Positions 23,071-34,985 are shown, counted from the stretch's first letter. The stretch: 64,000 nucleotides of DNA from Rhizomys pruinosus (GCA_009823505.1 VZQC01006583.1:1553681-1617680), one strand, 5' to 3'. The notes: generated by a model from the letters alone, not told the origin. Numbers and translations: made by a program.

Positions 23071-23689
23071 ATATAATTTTTTAAAGTGAGAAAAAAGTCT
23101 TCATATACTGACATTAGAAAGAAGAAATACCACTTAAGAATATTACACTTCTGAAGCCGTGAAGCTCCTTGGCCTTCCTTATGAGCTCTCCCTGGGCCCT
23201 GTGCATAGACTCTCTCCATCTTCTACTATCCCAGAGAACTTTTGCTCTGATAGCTGTCCCCGTTATGTGGACTTATCTGTGTTTTCTACACACGTCTAAG
23301 CTCTGTGATTCTATTGTAAGACTTGTATCTTTAAAGGTGACTTATGTTACAGACAGAGATTAAAGAAAGGTTGAAGAAGTGAATTATATCACCCGGTGAG
23401 AACTGCTGGATGAAGTAAACAAGGAAATTATCTATGTCGTCCAGATGTCCCAGCAGCTCTGACACAACGCACAGGAAGAGGACTGCGTGGGAGGAGATGA
23501 GCTGACTGTGGCTGAGTGGGATCTGAGAGCTGCATCCTGCGGTCAGCAGCATGCTTGTCTGCACTAGGCCTGGGAACACCTAGTCTCCTCATTCATCACT
23601 TGCCCTTTGAGGAGACGCTGTGGGGACCTGGGCTTTTATTCTGCTCGTCTAACACTCCCAGCATGCTTGCCTTCCTGTGTCCTATGCTT
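23071..23689. other. No gene seen
   Basis: No repeat or exon recognised; short frames only. Confidence 0.4.
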
Positions 23690-24028
23690 GCAATTCCAGC
23701 TTTGTTGTTTAGGGATGGTATCTCATTGTATTTCCCAGGCTGGGGTCCTTAAGCATTCTTCCTGCCTCAGCGGGGTATAGTGCCCACCACTACACCCAGC
23801 TTAGGCCATTTCTTTATTTTATTTTATTTGTTACTTTTATTTTACGTGTATGAGTGTATTGTCTACATGCATGTGAGTACACTCATGTCCAGCATTGCAT
23901 GCAGAGAGGAAACATTGTCGGAAACCCTGGAACTGGAGTTACAGAAGGTTGTTAGCTGGGAAATGAACCCAGGTCCACCGCAAGAGCAAACCAGTGCTCT
24001 TGACCACTGAACCATCCCTTCCACCCTT
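23690..24028 (-). mobile_element. B1-like remnant followed by B3 SINE
   Basis: 23690-23805 has ggatggtatctcattgtatttcccaggctgg and caccactacacccagctt, a reversed old B1. 23806-24028 is a reversed B3 ending accactgaaccatccct. Confidence 0.7.
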
Positions 24029-24044
24029 AGGTTCCATTTTTTAT

Positions 24045-24800
24045 TCTTTATTTCAGTTTTTAATTATGTGATGATTTCATATGTGTATATAATGTAATAT
24101 GATTACATCCGCCCCATTCCTCCACCTCAGACTCCTGCCAGATCCCCCAACTCGGCCCTCTCTCAATGTATAGTCTTCTATTTTTCTTAAATAACTCGCT
24201 GAATTCAGTTAGTGCTGCCAATATTCACATGGGTGCCAAGCCCTCCACTGGAGCAAGGCCACCCACCAGTGGCAGCGCCCCCGAAGAAGAATGGCTTCCT
24301 CCCAGCAGCTGCCATCTGTCAATCATCTCTGGTAAGGGAAGCGGGTCATGATCTCCATCCCTACCTGTGATGGGGATTTGGCCAGCTGGATCTTGTACAG
24401 TCTTTGGAGGTGACCACAGCTGCTGTGAGCTCTTGAGCACTGCGTACACGGCACGTCCAGAATACAGCGTTCCCAGGTCCTGTTCCCCATCCTGTAACAC
24501 ACAGACCTTCCTACATTCCTGTTCCAGCTTCAATAGCACTTCCTCCAGGAGGCCAATTCTTTTCTTTTTTTTTTTTTTGTCTTTTTGAGACAGGGTCTCC
24601 CTGTAGCCCCAGCTGTCCTTGAACTCACTCTGTAGACCAGGCTGGCCTTGAACTCACAAAGATCCGCCGTCTCTGCCTCCCAAGTGCTAGGATTAAAGGC
24701 GTGAACCATCACCCCTGGCTTAGGAGGCCAATTCTTGCCTCCCCACAAAATCAGTGTGGTCCTTCCAGGAGCCACGGCCAATGGACGCCATTCTTCTCAT
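24045..24800 (-). mobile_element. L1 (Lx-type) 3'-region fragment interrupted by a B1
   Basis: It begins with the reversed L1 3' UTR (atttcatatgtgtatataatg, then the C-rich ccatcctcc-type segment). It continues through 24220-24545, which matches the reverse complement of 14715-15100 in part. A B1 is inserted at 24562. Confidence 0.6.
24562..24721 (-). mobile_element. B1 SINE with perfect 15-bp target duplication
   Basis: Complete reversed B1. aggaggccaattctt lies on both sides (24547-24561 and 24722-24736). Confidence 0.96.
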
Positions 24801-24997
24801 CAGATTCACCTTGTTTAACTTTTCGCTCATTTATTCTCTGTTTTCCACTGAATGCAAGCTTCAAGAGAATCCGGCTGTTTGATTCCTGCCAGTGTCTGCA
24901 GGAGTGTCTAGAACACAGAGAGTGCTAGGTAAAGGCTCATACCATAACATCAAGGAAGGAGAAATGGAAAAGGAGAAAATGCTCACTGAAGTCTCCC

Positions 24998-25205
24998 CTG
25001 GCACTGTGCTGAGTGCTCTCTAATTCCTCAGTTGATTTTCTTCTCTAGAAGCCTTGAAGGCAGCACCATAGCTTCATCTGGCAAATGAATGAAGTCCTGC
25101 AAGGCAGACTGACTTTCTCAGGCTACAGAGCAATTGCTCAGCAGGCCTGTGCAAGGAGGGGCAGACAGGCTGCTGGGCAGTGCTAGAATTCAGCTGTGGC
25201 TCCCA
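24998..25205 (+). mobile_element. MIR SINE fragment
   Basis: The MIR order is visible: ctggcactgtgctgagtgctct, then attcctcagttga, later gactttctcaggctacagagcaatt, then gctagaattcagc. Confidence 0.62.
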
Positions 25206-25218
25206 GAGTTCATCCAGG

Positions 25219-25319
25219 CCTCCCTCCCTCCCTCCCTCCCTCCCTCCCTTCCTTCCTTTCTTCCTTCCCTCCTTTCTTCCTTCCCTCCTAGTTTCCTTCC
25301 CTCCCACCCTTCCTTCCAT
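25219..25319 (+). repeat. (CCCT)n/(CCTT)n pyrimidine tract
   Basis: Tetranucleotide pyrimidine repeats of about 100 bp. Confidence 0.93.
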
Positions 25320-25692
25320 CATTATTTTCTTCTCCACCTGCTGCCTTCTCATGGGGTGGGCATTGTGCTCCAGGACTCCAGTTCTGGCCTTTTGAAAGCT
25401 TCCGGCTGACAGTGGAATCTACATATCTGTGGATCAGCTCTTATCCTGACCCCTGTCCCCTGTTCCTACACTGCACTGCTTCTTTTGATTCAAGCTAAGA
25501 CTTTCAGCTCCCACTCAGGGAGGACAGAATTCAGGGAGAAGACAGATGCTTTGGCTTCTGATATCATTCTGCATCTACTCCACATGCTGGGAAGACTTGA
25601 GCCTTCAGCCAGAATTTTTAAAATGGCAAAAGCATAGGTTTTGGAATTAGATGTCACTAAAGTCTTTTCCTGATGACCATGTTTGCTGATGC
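25320..25692. other. No gene seen
   Basis: Nothing recognised. Confidence 0.4.
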
Positions 25693-25705
25693 TCCTTGGA
25701 CTCTT

Positions 25706-25844
25706 TTTTTGCCTTTTTGAGACAGGGTCTCCCTGTAGCCCCAGCTGTCCTCTGTAGACCAGGGTGGCCTTGAACTCATAGAGATCCGCCTGGCTCTACC
25801 TCCCAAGTGCTAGGATTAAAGGCGTGTGCCACCACGCCCGGCTT
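25706..25844 (-). mobile_element. B1 SINE with 13-bp target duplication
   Basis: Reversed B1 with a small internal deletion. tccttggactctt flanks it at 25693-25705 and 25845-25857. Confidence 0.95.
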
Positions 25845-25857
25845 TCCTTGGACTCTT

Positions 25858-26212
25858 AAGTTGCTGCACACAGTCTGACGGGACAGCAGGCTGTGAATTC
25901 ACCTTTTCTGGAACTTTTTCCCACAGCAGCCTCTAGTAAGATATTCCTGTCCAGTTTGCATGAATGACCAATGATCCATAACATTCCTATTCTGATTTTC
26001 TGCCAAAATACTCTCCAACCATTTCTCCATTGGGCATTACAATCACATGTTACTTCTGAAGCTTTTTCTCATTGAGATTATCTCTGCCAAGGTGTCTCTG
26101 ATCATCCACATTCCTTCGGCTAAGTCTGAAATCTCTTATTCATGGCCTAAAACTATTGAAATACTATCTATTTGAATAATAATAATTGCACTGTATTTTA
26201 GTGACTACTTAT
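25858..26212. other. No gene seen
   Basis: Nothing recognised. Confidence 0.4.
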
Positions 26213-26418
26213 TGATTTTTAATTTTATTTTTAATTTTTATATGTCTCTGCTTGCATGAGTTTATGTGCACCATGTACATGCAATTCCTTCAGAGGCCAG
26301 AAGAGGGCATCAGATTCCCTGGAACTGGAGTTGCTAATGTGTTTGAGTGGCTATGTGGTTAAGTGTCCACCTTGGGTGCAGTAAGCACTTTTAAATGCAC
26401 AACCATCTCTCCAGAACC
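26213..26418 (-). mobile_element. B3 SINE
   Basis: Reversed B3: ggccagaagagggcatcagattcc, then the head ending accatctctccagaaccc. Confidence 0.8.
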
Positions 26419-26631
26419 CATTACTGTTTTTTACTTCTCTGTAAGATCACAAGCAATTGACATGTAGTGCATTATGACAGAAATAACAGCAGGGAGAGTG
26501 GCTATTTATGTATCATCCAATACACTTGGTGTTATATCTGAAGGGACGTATAATATCTCTTTAATGCAGATCATAACAATATTAGTGGACTGAACACATT
26601 ATTTTAAAGACATCGTATAATTATTTAATAT

Positions 26632-26765
26632 TGAGCCAGGCACAATGGTGCTCTGTAACCACAGCACTCAGTAGGCTGAAGCGGGAAGATCACTGAGTTT
26701 GAGGCTAGCCTAGGCTACACAGTGAGTTCTGGGCTATATAATGGGTCCTTATTTCAAAAAGCTCT
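26632..26765 (+). mobile_element. B1-related SINE, old
   Basis: gagccaggcacaatggtgctc ... ctgaagcgggaagatcac ... ctacacagtgag, in forward B1 order. Confidence 0.72.
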
Positions 26766-26895
26766 CTATTAATAAATTTACCTCCACCTACTCAAGGTGA
26801 CATCTGAAGCCATTCACAACCCCTGGAAATCCCCAACCCCAAAGGCTATCTGCAGACTTGCTAAGCACCTCAACAACTCAAATTAAGATTTTAAC

Positions 26896-27056
26896 CAGCC
26901 GGACATGGTGGCACATGCCTTTAATCCTAGAACTTGGGAGGCTGAGGCAGGCGGATCTTTGTGAGTTCAAGGCCAGCCTGGTCTACAGAGTGAGTTCCAG
27001 GACAGCTGGGGCTACAGGGAGACCCTGTCTCGAAAAGACCCCCCCCCAAAAAATGT
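26896..27056 (+). mobile_element. B1 SINE
   Basis: Forward B1 with ggcacatgcctttaatccta, gaggcaggcggatctttgtg, gaccctgtctcg, and an A-rich tail with a C run. Confidence 0.93.
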
Positions 27057-27559
27057 TAATGTTCTAAGCTCACCATGTTTGTCTCTGACAGAAAACCCGA
27101 CTATGGTTCAGATCCCCCCAATCTGTTGGACATTTTCGTTCATATATATAGATGTATATAGATTAATATATATATAATATATATGAAAATACAAACCTGA
27201 GAAGGTGTGCCATAGTTTCCCGGTTTTTGTATTGTATAAACTCAAGTTGGAAAAGTACAGCCAACTTTTCTAAATTTAGTATCACTGTCTGCACAGTGAC
27301 TTTTGATATAACCTAAAATCAAGCAATTCATTTACTAAGAAGTCAATTGTTTAGAGTTCTGTCCTGCAGTCAGTCATCTAGAGTTCTGTCCTGCAATCTG
27401 GCTGCCTAGGCTACCAACTCAGAAACACTGTTCTCCTGGCATTCAAGCCTGGGTTTTTTTTTTTTTTAATCTGTAAAAAAGAAGACACTGGTATCACTTA
27501 ATCTCACAGATTAGTTTACCTCCTGCTTCACTTTAAAGGCTCAAAATTGTTATGGTGTG
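27057..27559. other. No gene seen; AT-rich simple sequence
   Basis: An AT-rich (TA/TATG) stretch at 27138-27186, a T11 run near 27455, and a short direct repeat (tagagttctgtcctgca, twice, 27352-27392). Nothing else was recognised. Confidence 0.45.
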
Positions 27560-27563
27560 GGAC

Positions 27564-27946
27564 TGTAAGAGAGGCCCACACTGACTCCATTTTGAGTATA
27601 GCCACCATTTTAAGCAATTACTGGAACCTGCCCAATTCAGGGAAAATGTCGATTGCTCAAAGACAGTTGCTCAAGGCCTCAAGAACAGCTAACTTAAATT
27701 TGTAGAAGATAACTGTTGATATATGACGGCAGATGGACTGACCCAACATTTCCTCATTCCAGTTGCAGGATTGTGTCTAAAGATAGCTGTTGGTATGTGG
27801 GGTGCCTTTGGGCTGACCTAACCATGACCCGTTAGCCTGTTATTATCCAATAAGGCTAGAAGTTACCCAAATCCCGCTAAAATTCCCCTAGACCCACCCC
27901 TGTATAAAAGGCCCTGCGAGCCAAGTTATCAGGGTCGGAGCCTGTT
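27564..27946 (+). mobile_element. ERV1-type solo LTR, left part (split by the class II ERV)
   Basis: Starts TGTAAGAGAGGCCCACACTG. It has a CCAAT box (near 27848) and a TATA box (tataaaaggccc, 27902). The LTR resumes at 42440 with the poly(A) signal and ends CCCTAACA at 42542. The 4-bp target ggac is present on both sides (27560-27563 and 42543-42546), the duplication length of ERV1 insertions. Confidence 0.68.
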
Positions 27947-28375
27947 GGTGAGGACTGTAAAGCCTGTTCATAAAAAGTTTTACTCTGAAATAGCTTAAGA
28001 GCTGTTCTCTAAAAGTGTAGGCATGCAGAGAAGCTTTCTGCCTGCATACCTGGTGTTCCGGAGGAATCTTATCATAAGCAAACATTGTCTGCAGGAGCCA
28101 GCAGCCCCCGGAGGAATCTTATCACGGACAAACATCTCTTGCTGGTGGAGCAGCTCAGCCCCGATAAACTTTTAACTTGTACAAGAGCACATCCCACCCC
28201 CTCCCCTCTACCCTGATTCTTCCGCCTTTTACTCCAAATGAATACTGCTGTTCGAGTCAATAAATCAGACTTTGACAACTTTGCAAAGTCTCACTCTTTT
28301 CTCTCTGCTTATCTTCACAGGTTTTGGGGTCCTTCTCAGGGTACCTGAGTTTACATGACCCGATAGACAGGGTCA
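27947..28375 (+). mobile_element. 5' LTR of the class II ERV
   Basis: Pairs with 42018-42439. It begins (imperfectly) GGTGAGGACTGTAAAGCC and ends GACAGGGTCA. A poly(A) signal aataaa lies at 28259-28264. In U3, two direct repeats of about 50 bp (near 28056 and 28108) each carry the GATA-type motif cttatc. Confidence 0.82.
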
Positions 28376-28378
28376 TAT

Positions 28379-28396
28379 TGGCGCCCAACGTGGGGT
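28379..28396 (+). other. Primer-binding site 1, tRNA-Lys type
   Basis: TGGCGCCCAACGTGGGG, three bases after the LTR. This is the tRNA-Lys(1,2) site known from type D and related betaretroviruses. Confidence 0.85.
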
Positions 28397-28401
28397 CATA
28401 T

Positions 28402-28419
28402 TGGCGCCCGACATAGGGG
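28402..28419 (+). other. Second primer-site-like repeat
   Basis: TGGCGCCCGACATAGGGG, preceded by the same gtcatat as site 1. A 23-24 bp unit spanning the LTR end and primer site is repeated in tandem. Confidence 0.75.
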
Positions 28420-28482
28420 TTCGAGGTAAGAGACCCCTCTACCAGACAAGGAACACGGAGGTCCGGCCGGACGACTTAATAC

Positions 28483-28664
28483 CGAGGGCGCTTCGCCATC
28501 AACGGAACGCGGAAAACCTCGGGAAAGAGAGGGTGCTTTGCCATCAGTGGAACGCGGAAAACCTCGGTAAAGAGAGGGCGCTTCGCCATCAGTGGAATGC
28601 GAAAAACCTCGGGAAAGAGAGGATGTTTCGCCACCCATGGAACACAAATCCTCGGGAGAAAAAG
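28483..28664 (+). repeat. Leader tandem repeat, four units of about 47 bp
   Basis: Each unit contains ttcgccatcagtggaacgc and aaaacctcgggaaagaga. The fourth unit is the most diverged. The array ends at the splice-donor-like sequence aaaggtaagt. Confidence 0.85.
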
Positions 28665-28670
28665 GTAAGT
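28662..28670 (+). promoter_or_regulatory. Candidate 5' splice site in the ERV leader
   Basis: AAGGTAAGT matches the consensus donor perfectly. It lies between the leader repeats and the gag start, the usual place of a retroviral major splice donor. Confidence 0.55.
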
Positions 28671-28689
28671 GTTTCCTTGATCTTTAAAG

Positions 28690-28749
28690 ATGGGCAATTC
28701 GCTGTCTAAGGAAGAGAGAGAGCCTCCAGGGAGAGAAGAATCCGGGTAA
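28690..28749 (+). pseudogene. gag: gag start, truncated after 19 codons
   Basis: The ATG is followed by Gly-Asn-Ser, so the protein begins with a myristoylation-type MGNS motif typical of a matrix N-terminus. A stop at 28747 ends it after 19 codons. Downstream, 28750-29060 may hold a little more gag in other frames, but I cannot recognise capsid or nucleocapsid motifs. The gene is dead or misread at an indel. Confidence 0.55.
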
Positions 28750-31700
28750 CAGACTCCCCTTCTTTAGCACATATCCTTAAAACTACAGAACAGCTCCTAA
28801 AGCCTAAAGCAATCCAAAGAAATAATGAGCCTTATGTTCAGTTTGTGGGGCTCGGGGTATGAGAGGTGACCTGAATGCCGCTCACAATGGAAAGGTCCCA
28901 GGTCACGCAAAGAAAAAAAAAAAATATTTGTTAAAGGTTTTATATGCATTGGAGATCTCTGTCCATGAGTTATATTGGACAGCCCCTCCATCCATCCCAA
29001 AATATGGGACAGGGTGGGTAGGAAACTTAATGCCCACCTTAAGGAAAAAGGAAATCTCTCATATTTAGTCCAAATGTCTATGCAAGCTCTCTGTGTTTTA
29101 ACTGTTCTCTCATGTGTCTGATTTTTGTCATGTGTGTTCCTCTGTGTTGGTTTCTGTTAAAAGTGGACACTTCGAAGTTCTTTCATTTTGTATTGTGCAC
29201 ATAAATTAGCTTACTTTTGGCATGCCTCTTAAACTTTTTCAAAGCCCTAATTTGAACCCGGGTTCATAAGTTTTCCTACAAAAACTTCTAAACTGGTTTT
29301 TTTTTTTTTTTTTTTTTTTTTTTGTTATCTGTTAAGAACTGAATAGAGCCAGGCGTGGTTGGCACACGCCTAATCCAGCACAGCCAGAGTCTTTGGGTGC
29401 AGAGAACATTACTATAAATTTCTGAGTGCTGTTACAAACTCTACAGAGTCATATTTTACCCTGTTTAGGTTTTCATCTCTATTAGAGTTTTTTTTTTTTT
29501 TCATCAAGGTGCTAAAATTTTTGGTTTGAAATTAGTTAAAATATTGTTTTCGCATGGACTGTTTAAATGAATAGGCTATGCATCTAATGCTAATGATTTG
29601 ACTTGATAATGTATCTGGGAAGAGGGACCTGTGGGTCTTTTGGAGACCATGTTTTTGAATGAAGCTATAATCTCACAAGAGGGAGAATTAACACTGTCAA
29701 AGGAAGCTATGTTCCAGGAGGAATTGTTTTGGTGATGTATGGCATGTAGTTTGTTACTGTGTGCTGTGGTTTGCCGTGGCTATTGCTTTCAAGTTTGTGG
29801 CATGGAGACAGTTTAGCATCTCCAAATCAATTAAGGCATGGGCTAATATAAACGCGAGAGAATTCTCGTTGACTGGTGGTGAGCTGTGGATGAGCAGCTA
29901 TGGATATTTGGCCTGTGTGCCTGGAGACCTTTCTCTGGAGGCTTTGAGAAGCTTGCATTCTCTTGTGGGTTTTTCACCCACTACGGAGGGACACAATTAT
30001 GCAGCCGTGAGTGCTGGTTTGGCTTCCCTGGATTGGGGCCTTTTCAGGTGGTGGGTATTCAAAGAAATTGCGAGAGAAACCCCTCCTCTCCCATCAATTG
30101 CCTTCTAGAGGTTTTGATATGTGGTTAAAATTTGCCCTATAGCCTGGGGTCCTGTTTTCCCCTTCTGGCCACAGCTCAGGTGGGGAAGGCACAGAGAGGG
30201 GAAAGAACAGGCTTGCCCGCGGGACATTTTGCATCAAACATTCCATAGAGGTGTTCCTAAAGGCTTAGTCTTGTAAATTCTGCTGGGTGGGCCACGCCTG
30301 TTAACCAAACAGTTTTGTGAGTTCTGGGCTGCCTATTCTCCCAGCCCTGTGGCAGTGTTCATTGTGCAGCTTGATTCCAATCCTCCGGAGACATGACTGT
30401 GGACCTCCACCCTAACCAAGCCGTATCAGTTAAGTAATTCAAATCCATTCTCAGCATGTTTAACTTAAAGTCTAAAAAAAGGCCTTAAATTAAAAAAAGG
30501 CCTTTATAGGCCTTAAATTTCTAACAAAACAACTTGGTCTGATAAATTGTATTTTTTAAAAACGTTGGTAAAGGTTCTTTAATAACGTAAATTAATATTT
30601 TGGGTAATTGTAAATAAAAAATCTTTAATAAAACTGTTTAATGCTTCTTTAGGCCCATCTTCAAGCTGTGTGTATGTGTAAATGAGTGTGAGTTCCTGCT
30701 TTTCAATTTATTATAGTCCTACAGGTTTAAATCTATTTAGCTAACTATTAACAAAATAGATTCGATTCATAAAAAATGTTTGCTATACCCCTTAGTGTTA
30801 ACAATTTTTAATTGGATTTATAATATGCATATTATTCAGTTTAATAAGAAGATTATTGTTGTTAATTAATATGAGTAATTAATTATTAATGGTTATAGTT
30901 TATTGTTATGATATAAATATTATAATAATTGATAAAATTCAGTCTAATTGTAAACTTGTTCATTGTTGGCTGCTATTTTGGACCATTTTATTATTTATAA
31001 TTACTGGTTTGTAATAATAGTTAATGGAATTATTGATAATTAAGCAATTAAATAGTTATAATTGTTTGTGTTATAAATATTATTATTTTTTCCAAGTCCT
31101 TAATAGCAAGACAAGATGGATCATTTCAAGACTACAACACAAACAACTTTGGCCTGTCTACTTTTGGGAATCCTCAATCTTTAAAAATAATATAGGGTCA
31201 GTTAGGCTTAACAAAAGGACAGCTTAAAAGTAGATTGACCAAAGGGACAAAATAGTAAACTTTAGGTATAGTTCATATAAGCAAGTGGTTACAAATGGGC
31301 CTAAGAGGTGACATATGGATCTCAGCTGTTCTATGAGTTACCAGGACATTTATGTCAAATTATGTAAAAATAACCCTATAACAAATTATAAAAATTTCAT
31401 GGTTTTCATTGGACATCAAACGATATGGTTTCTTCTCTTACAGGTCAACCTAACAAACCTTTCTTTATGTATGTTGTTTGTATGTATTATGTGCACGCAC
31501 ACGTGTGTATGGATGAGTGTACTTTTTTTGTTCTAAGTATATTATGTGTTAACAGCATGATAATATAAAAACATTGCCTCTAAGTTGGAACTGGCCCTTC
31601 CATCTTAAGACAAAAATTTATATTAAACTTAATCAAGATGATAATGGTGGTAACAACTTCTCATGGGACATATCTAGCCAATCTTTAATTGACTGATGGA

Positions 31701-33699
31701 CATAAAAACTATAAAAAATATATTTATTAAGAGCTAGATATTAAAAAATCCTTAAGTAGGCTTTCAGCCAGGCCTAAAAAAGGCCAAAAACTTAAAAAAA
31801 AAAAAAAAAGGTAGCTATTATAATCCAACCCGTAAGGTTTACAGTTTAAAATGGTAATAGCATTTAAACTAATTAAAAATATAGGAATGTTAATTGCTTT
31901 ATTTGTAATATGTGTTGAAATTTCCAACAGTGGCTTTGAATTGGGGCACACAGATGGTCTCTGTTTTTTCTGTGTTATACAGTATCACCTTGTTACATTT
32001 TTCCCTTAGCTATAAGATAAATTTGAGAAAATTAGGTCGGAGTTTACTTCCCAAATAACATAAGTCCAAGGATAGACAGTTTGGATAATTTGATAAAACT
32101 TACACATTGGTTCCTGTTTATGGGTATTTGTAATACAGTTTAGTCATCTATTGATCAAAAAAGAGGGAAGTGGTATAATATTCCCTCTATATTCCAAACT
32201 TTTGATAAATTTTTAATTTTTTTAAAGCTAACAAATGGGAGGAGATTTGTATGTTCCCACAGGTAAAAACACCAACAATAAAATGTCTAAAAATACACAA
32301 TATTTGACGCAAGATATGGACTGAGAAATGCCAACAAAGAGGCTGACCCATCTGGACATTGAAGAAAAAGGAACCTCAGATGCCTGAGTCACAGACATTG
32401 AACATTTCTCTAATTCTTTTGGGATAATTGGTTTATGATGTGGTTTGATAAAGTTTACCTTTCACATGCTGAGAAACCTTTCCTAACCTCTCACCTTTTA
32501 TGGAAAAGGAAAAAATGTGATGGTAGTGAATCATTCCCCAACTGTAAATTGGAACCAACTGCTATAATGGTAAATGCTTATAGAACAGGTGTGACTGCCT
32601 TCTTGGTTGATTGATAGACATACAAACTGTACAGAGATGGTTCTCTATCTAAGCTAAATATAAATGAAATTTATAAGTGGTACAATTTAAGCACAATATG
32701 TTAATCAGACAGGAGAGCTCTGATGCAGCAATGGATTGTTCTGCCAGGAGATGTTGGTTGGGGGATCAAGCCCCCCAAATTATAAAGGCCTTTTGCCTGT
32801 AAAATGGGATAGCAGCAAGGAAAAGGGGTGATTAAGTCTCTGTTGTTAAAAACCTGGTGTAAGCATGAAAAAATATTTTAAGACATCACTTTGCTAATGT
32901 ACAGTTGGCCTTTAAAATGCCAGAGAGCGTTACCAAAAGCCACTAATCTCAAAGCAGATATTGGTCTCCTTGAGTCAAGCAAGACTCCTCTGTCAGTAAT
33001 CAGCTACACCTCAAATGCCTGGAGATGCTGTGCAACAGTGGCAGCCATGTGTCTATACATATCCCAAATCTAATTTGGCTATTAGCGCGTCTCTCCTTGG
33101 AGGAATAATTCATGGCTGATGCCATAAGCTAATCCTCTAGTGGTTAGGAGAAATGACCACATAAGAACTTGTCATTCTTTTATAGAAAAATCACAGCTTA
33201 TGGATTAACATACCATCCAAACACTGATCATGCTCACAGCTTAGCTTGCCATAATAATATTGTTTAAATGCCTTACATCTAATTGCTTTGTGCTTTGTTA
33301 GTAGGATTAAAAAGGTACCCTGGATAAGCTGGTCAGCCATGCAAGAAGAAACTAACGTCAGACGAGTAAACAAATAACTGCTTCTGCTCTCACCCACTTG
33401 TGCCCCTTTCCCAAAGCCTAGGGAACAAATTGCGGAAGAGGAGGCGTGATAGAATGTAAGGGCTGCAGAGAGACTGGGGTAAATTGTGAGATTACAGCAA
33501 TATGGACTGGACTCTTAATTGATCAACATGCTTGTGCATACAAGCTTTCCAATTGGACTATGGGAACCTTAGGTTTGTTCAAAATATAAACATAGATACT
33601 TTTTTTTTTTTTTGCACCACTCATCTTGGTATGAACATAGATACTTAAAAACCCACACTTTACAAGTGGGGCTCCCCCTCTTTTTGTATAAAAGAAGGG

Positions 33700-33911
33700 A
33701 GGTTGTGGCAGTCTTGACAGAGTCCTGGTTAGACTTTAGTCTGGGAGTGGAAGCATCAGAGTTGATGGGCACACGGGAAGTAAGACATGTCCTTCCTGGA
33801 GCTACAACTGGGAAAATGAGATGGGTCCCCAGTAAAGGCACCAGAGTGTCTCTTAAGAAGAGTTATCATTATCCTGTGGTGGGGACATTCGTAAAGCTCA
33901 ATCTAAAATAG
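33700..33911 (+). pseudogene. Possible pol (integrase C-terminus) remnant
   Basis: The frame includes a stretch ending in RWVPSKGTRVS, which resembles the end of a retroviral integrase (basic tail with a W-[VL]-P motif). It stands about 0.9 kb before the env anchor, as expected of a pol-env junction. A second, similar copy is at about 40405-40615. The assignment rests on a short motif only. Confidence 0.3.
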
Positions 33912-34793
33912 CTTAGATCTCTCTCTGGTCACTTCATATGATCTGGAAAAATGACACTCCAGAGACAGACAACAGGTTAGGTATAATTTTAAAAAGCTTT
34001 TGGGGAATTTGGGATTCAATCTTGTAGGGATTAAATACCCTCCAGGGACTGTGGTCAGGTTTGCAGTGTTAGACAACAGTAATTGTGGGGTGTGGTTGAG
34101 GCATGATTAAGTCATTGTTAGGGTAGAAGCTTGCTATGAATGGCTTCCCTGTGATTTGCCTAGATCCTCTTTAATGACTGATCACTAGCAAGACTTGTGT
34201 GAATTATCCACTTCTGAAATCAAAAGCTTTTGTCTTTGGTATTTCCCTTTATCTCTCTTTGGTTCTCCATCTTAGTATCACCAAATTCCTGAGCTTAGTG
34301 TGTACCTTGTCTGATTGTCCCTCTCTAGAACTTTGTCCTCTGCACTACTCGACTAAGTGATACAGAGCACTTGCTAGTGGGAACCTACAGACCTTGAAGG
34401 TCTGCCATAGCTTACACTTGGTCTTTTCTTCAGCTGAGAACATATGAGGAGACCCAGAAGTTCTCTCCTGTGTATGCTGGGAGCCAAAGCTGTCAGATAT
34501 ACATGCTCGCAGAAAATTACTAACTTGCTATCGCCTGAGTTTACCAGAGCAACCTACTGTATCTCAGGAGTTTTAGGACCAGCTTACTAACCTCAGGAAT
34601 TTATAAATACAGCTTGCTTATCTCAGAAACTTACGAGAACTAGCCTAGATCCCAGTGCTGACGATCTAGCTCCCAGTGCCGTTTAAATTTAAAAAATATT
34701 AAAAATCACAATTGGAGACGTTGATGATGGGACTAGTAAAAAAAATAGCTTACAAAAAGGGAGCGTGAACAACAAAAATCCTGGTATGAAAAT

Positions 34794-34985
34794 TTGTTGT
34801 CCACTCCTTCTTGGTGGTCCACCTTATTACCTAGTCTCCTGGGACCTGTCCTTGGATTGATCCTGCTAATTTCATTTGGGCCATGGGCGCTTAATCGATT
34901 AACCAATTTTGTTAAGTCCCAAATAGATTTCCTCACTTACAGCACAAGTCCATTATCATCACTTGGCCATCGAAGAAGAAGCTGA
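34794..34985 (+). pseudogene. env: env transmembrane-anchor remnant, copy 1
   Basis: A 63-codon frame holds a hydrophobic anchor (LLGPVLGLILLISFGPW) followed by NRLTNFVKSQID. This is the membrane-spanning segment and start of the cytoplasmic tail seen in gamma/type-D env TM proteins. The frame shifts after the anchor relative to copy 2, which continues into an acidic tail (HHLAIEEEADD). No surface subunit or fusion peptide is recognisable upstream. Confidence 0.7.

Noticed and set aside
29761..30108. 115-codon frame in the ERV interior, with a counterpart at 36470-36829
   Set aside because: The reading frames agree only over the last third; elsewhere they are shifted, so protein-level conservation is not supported.
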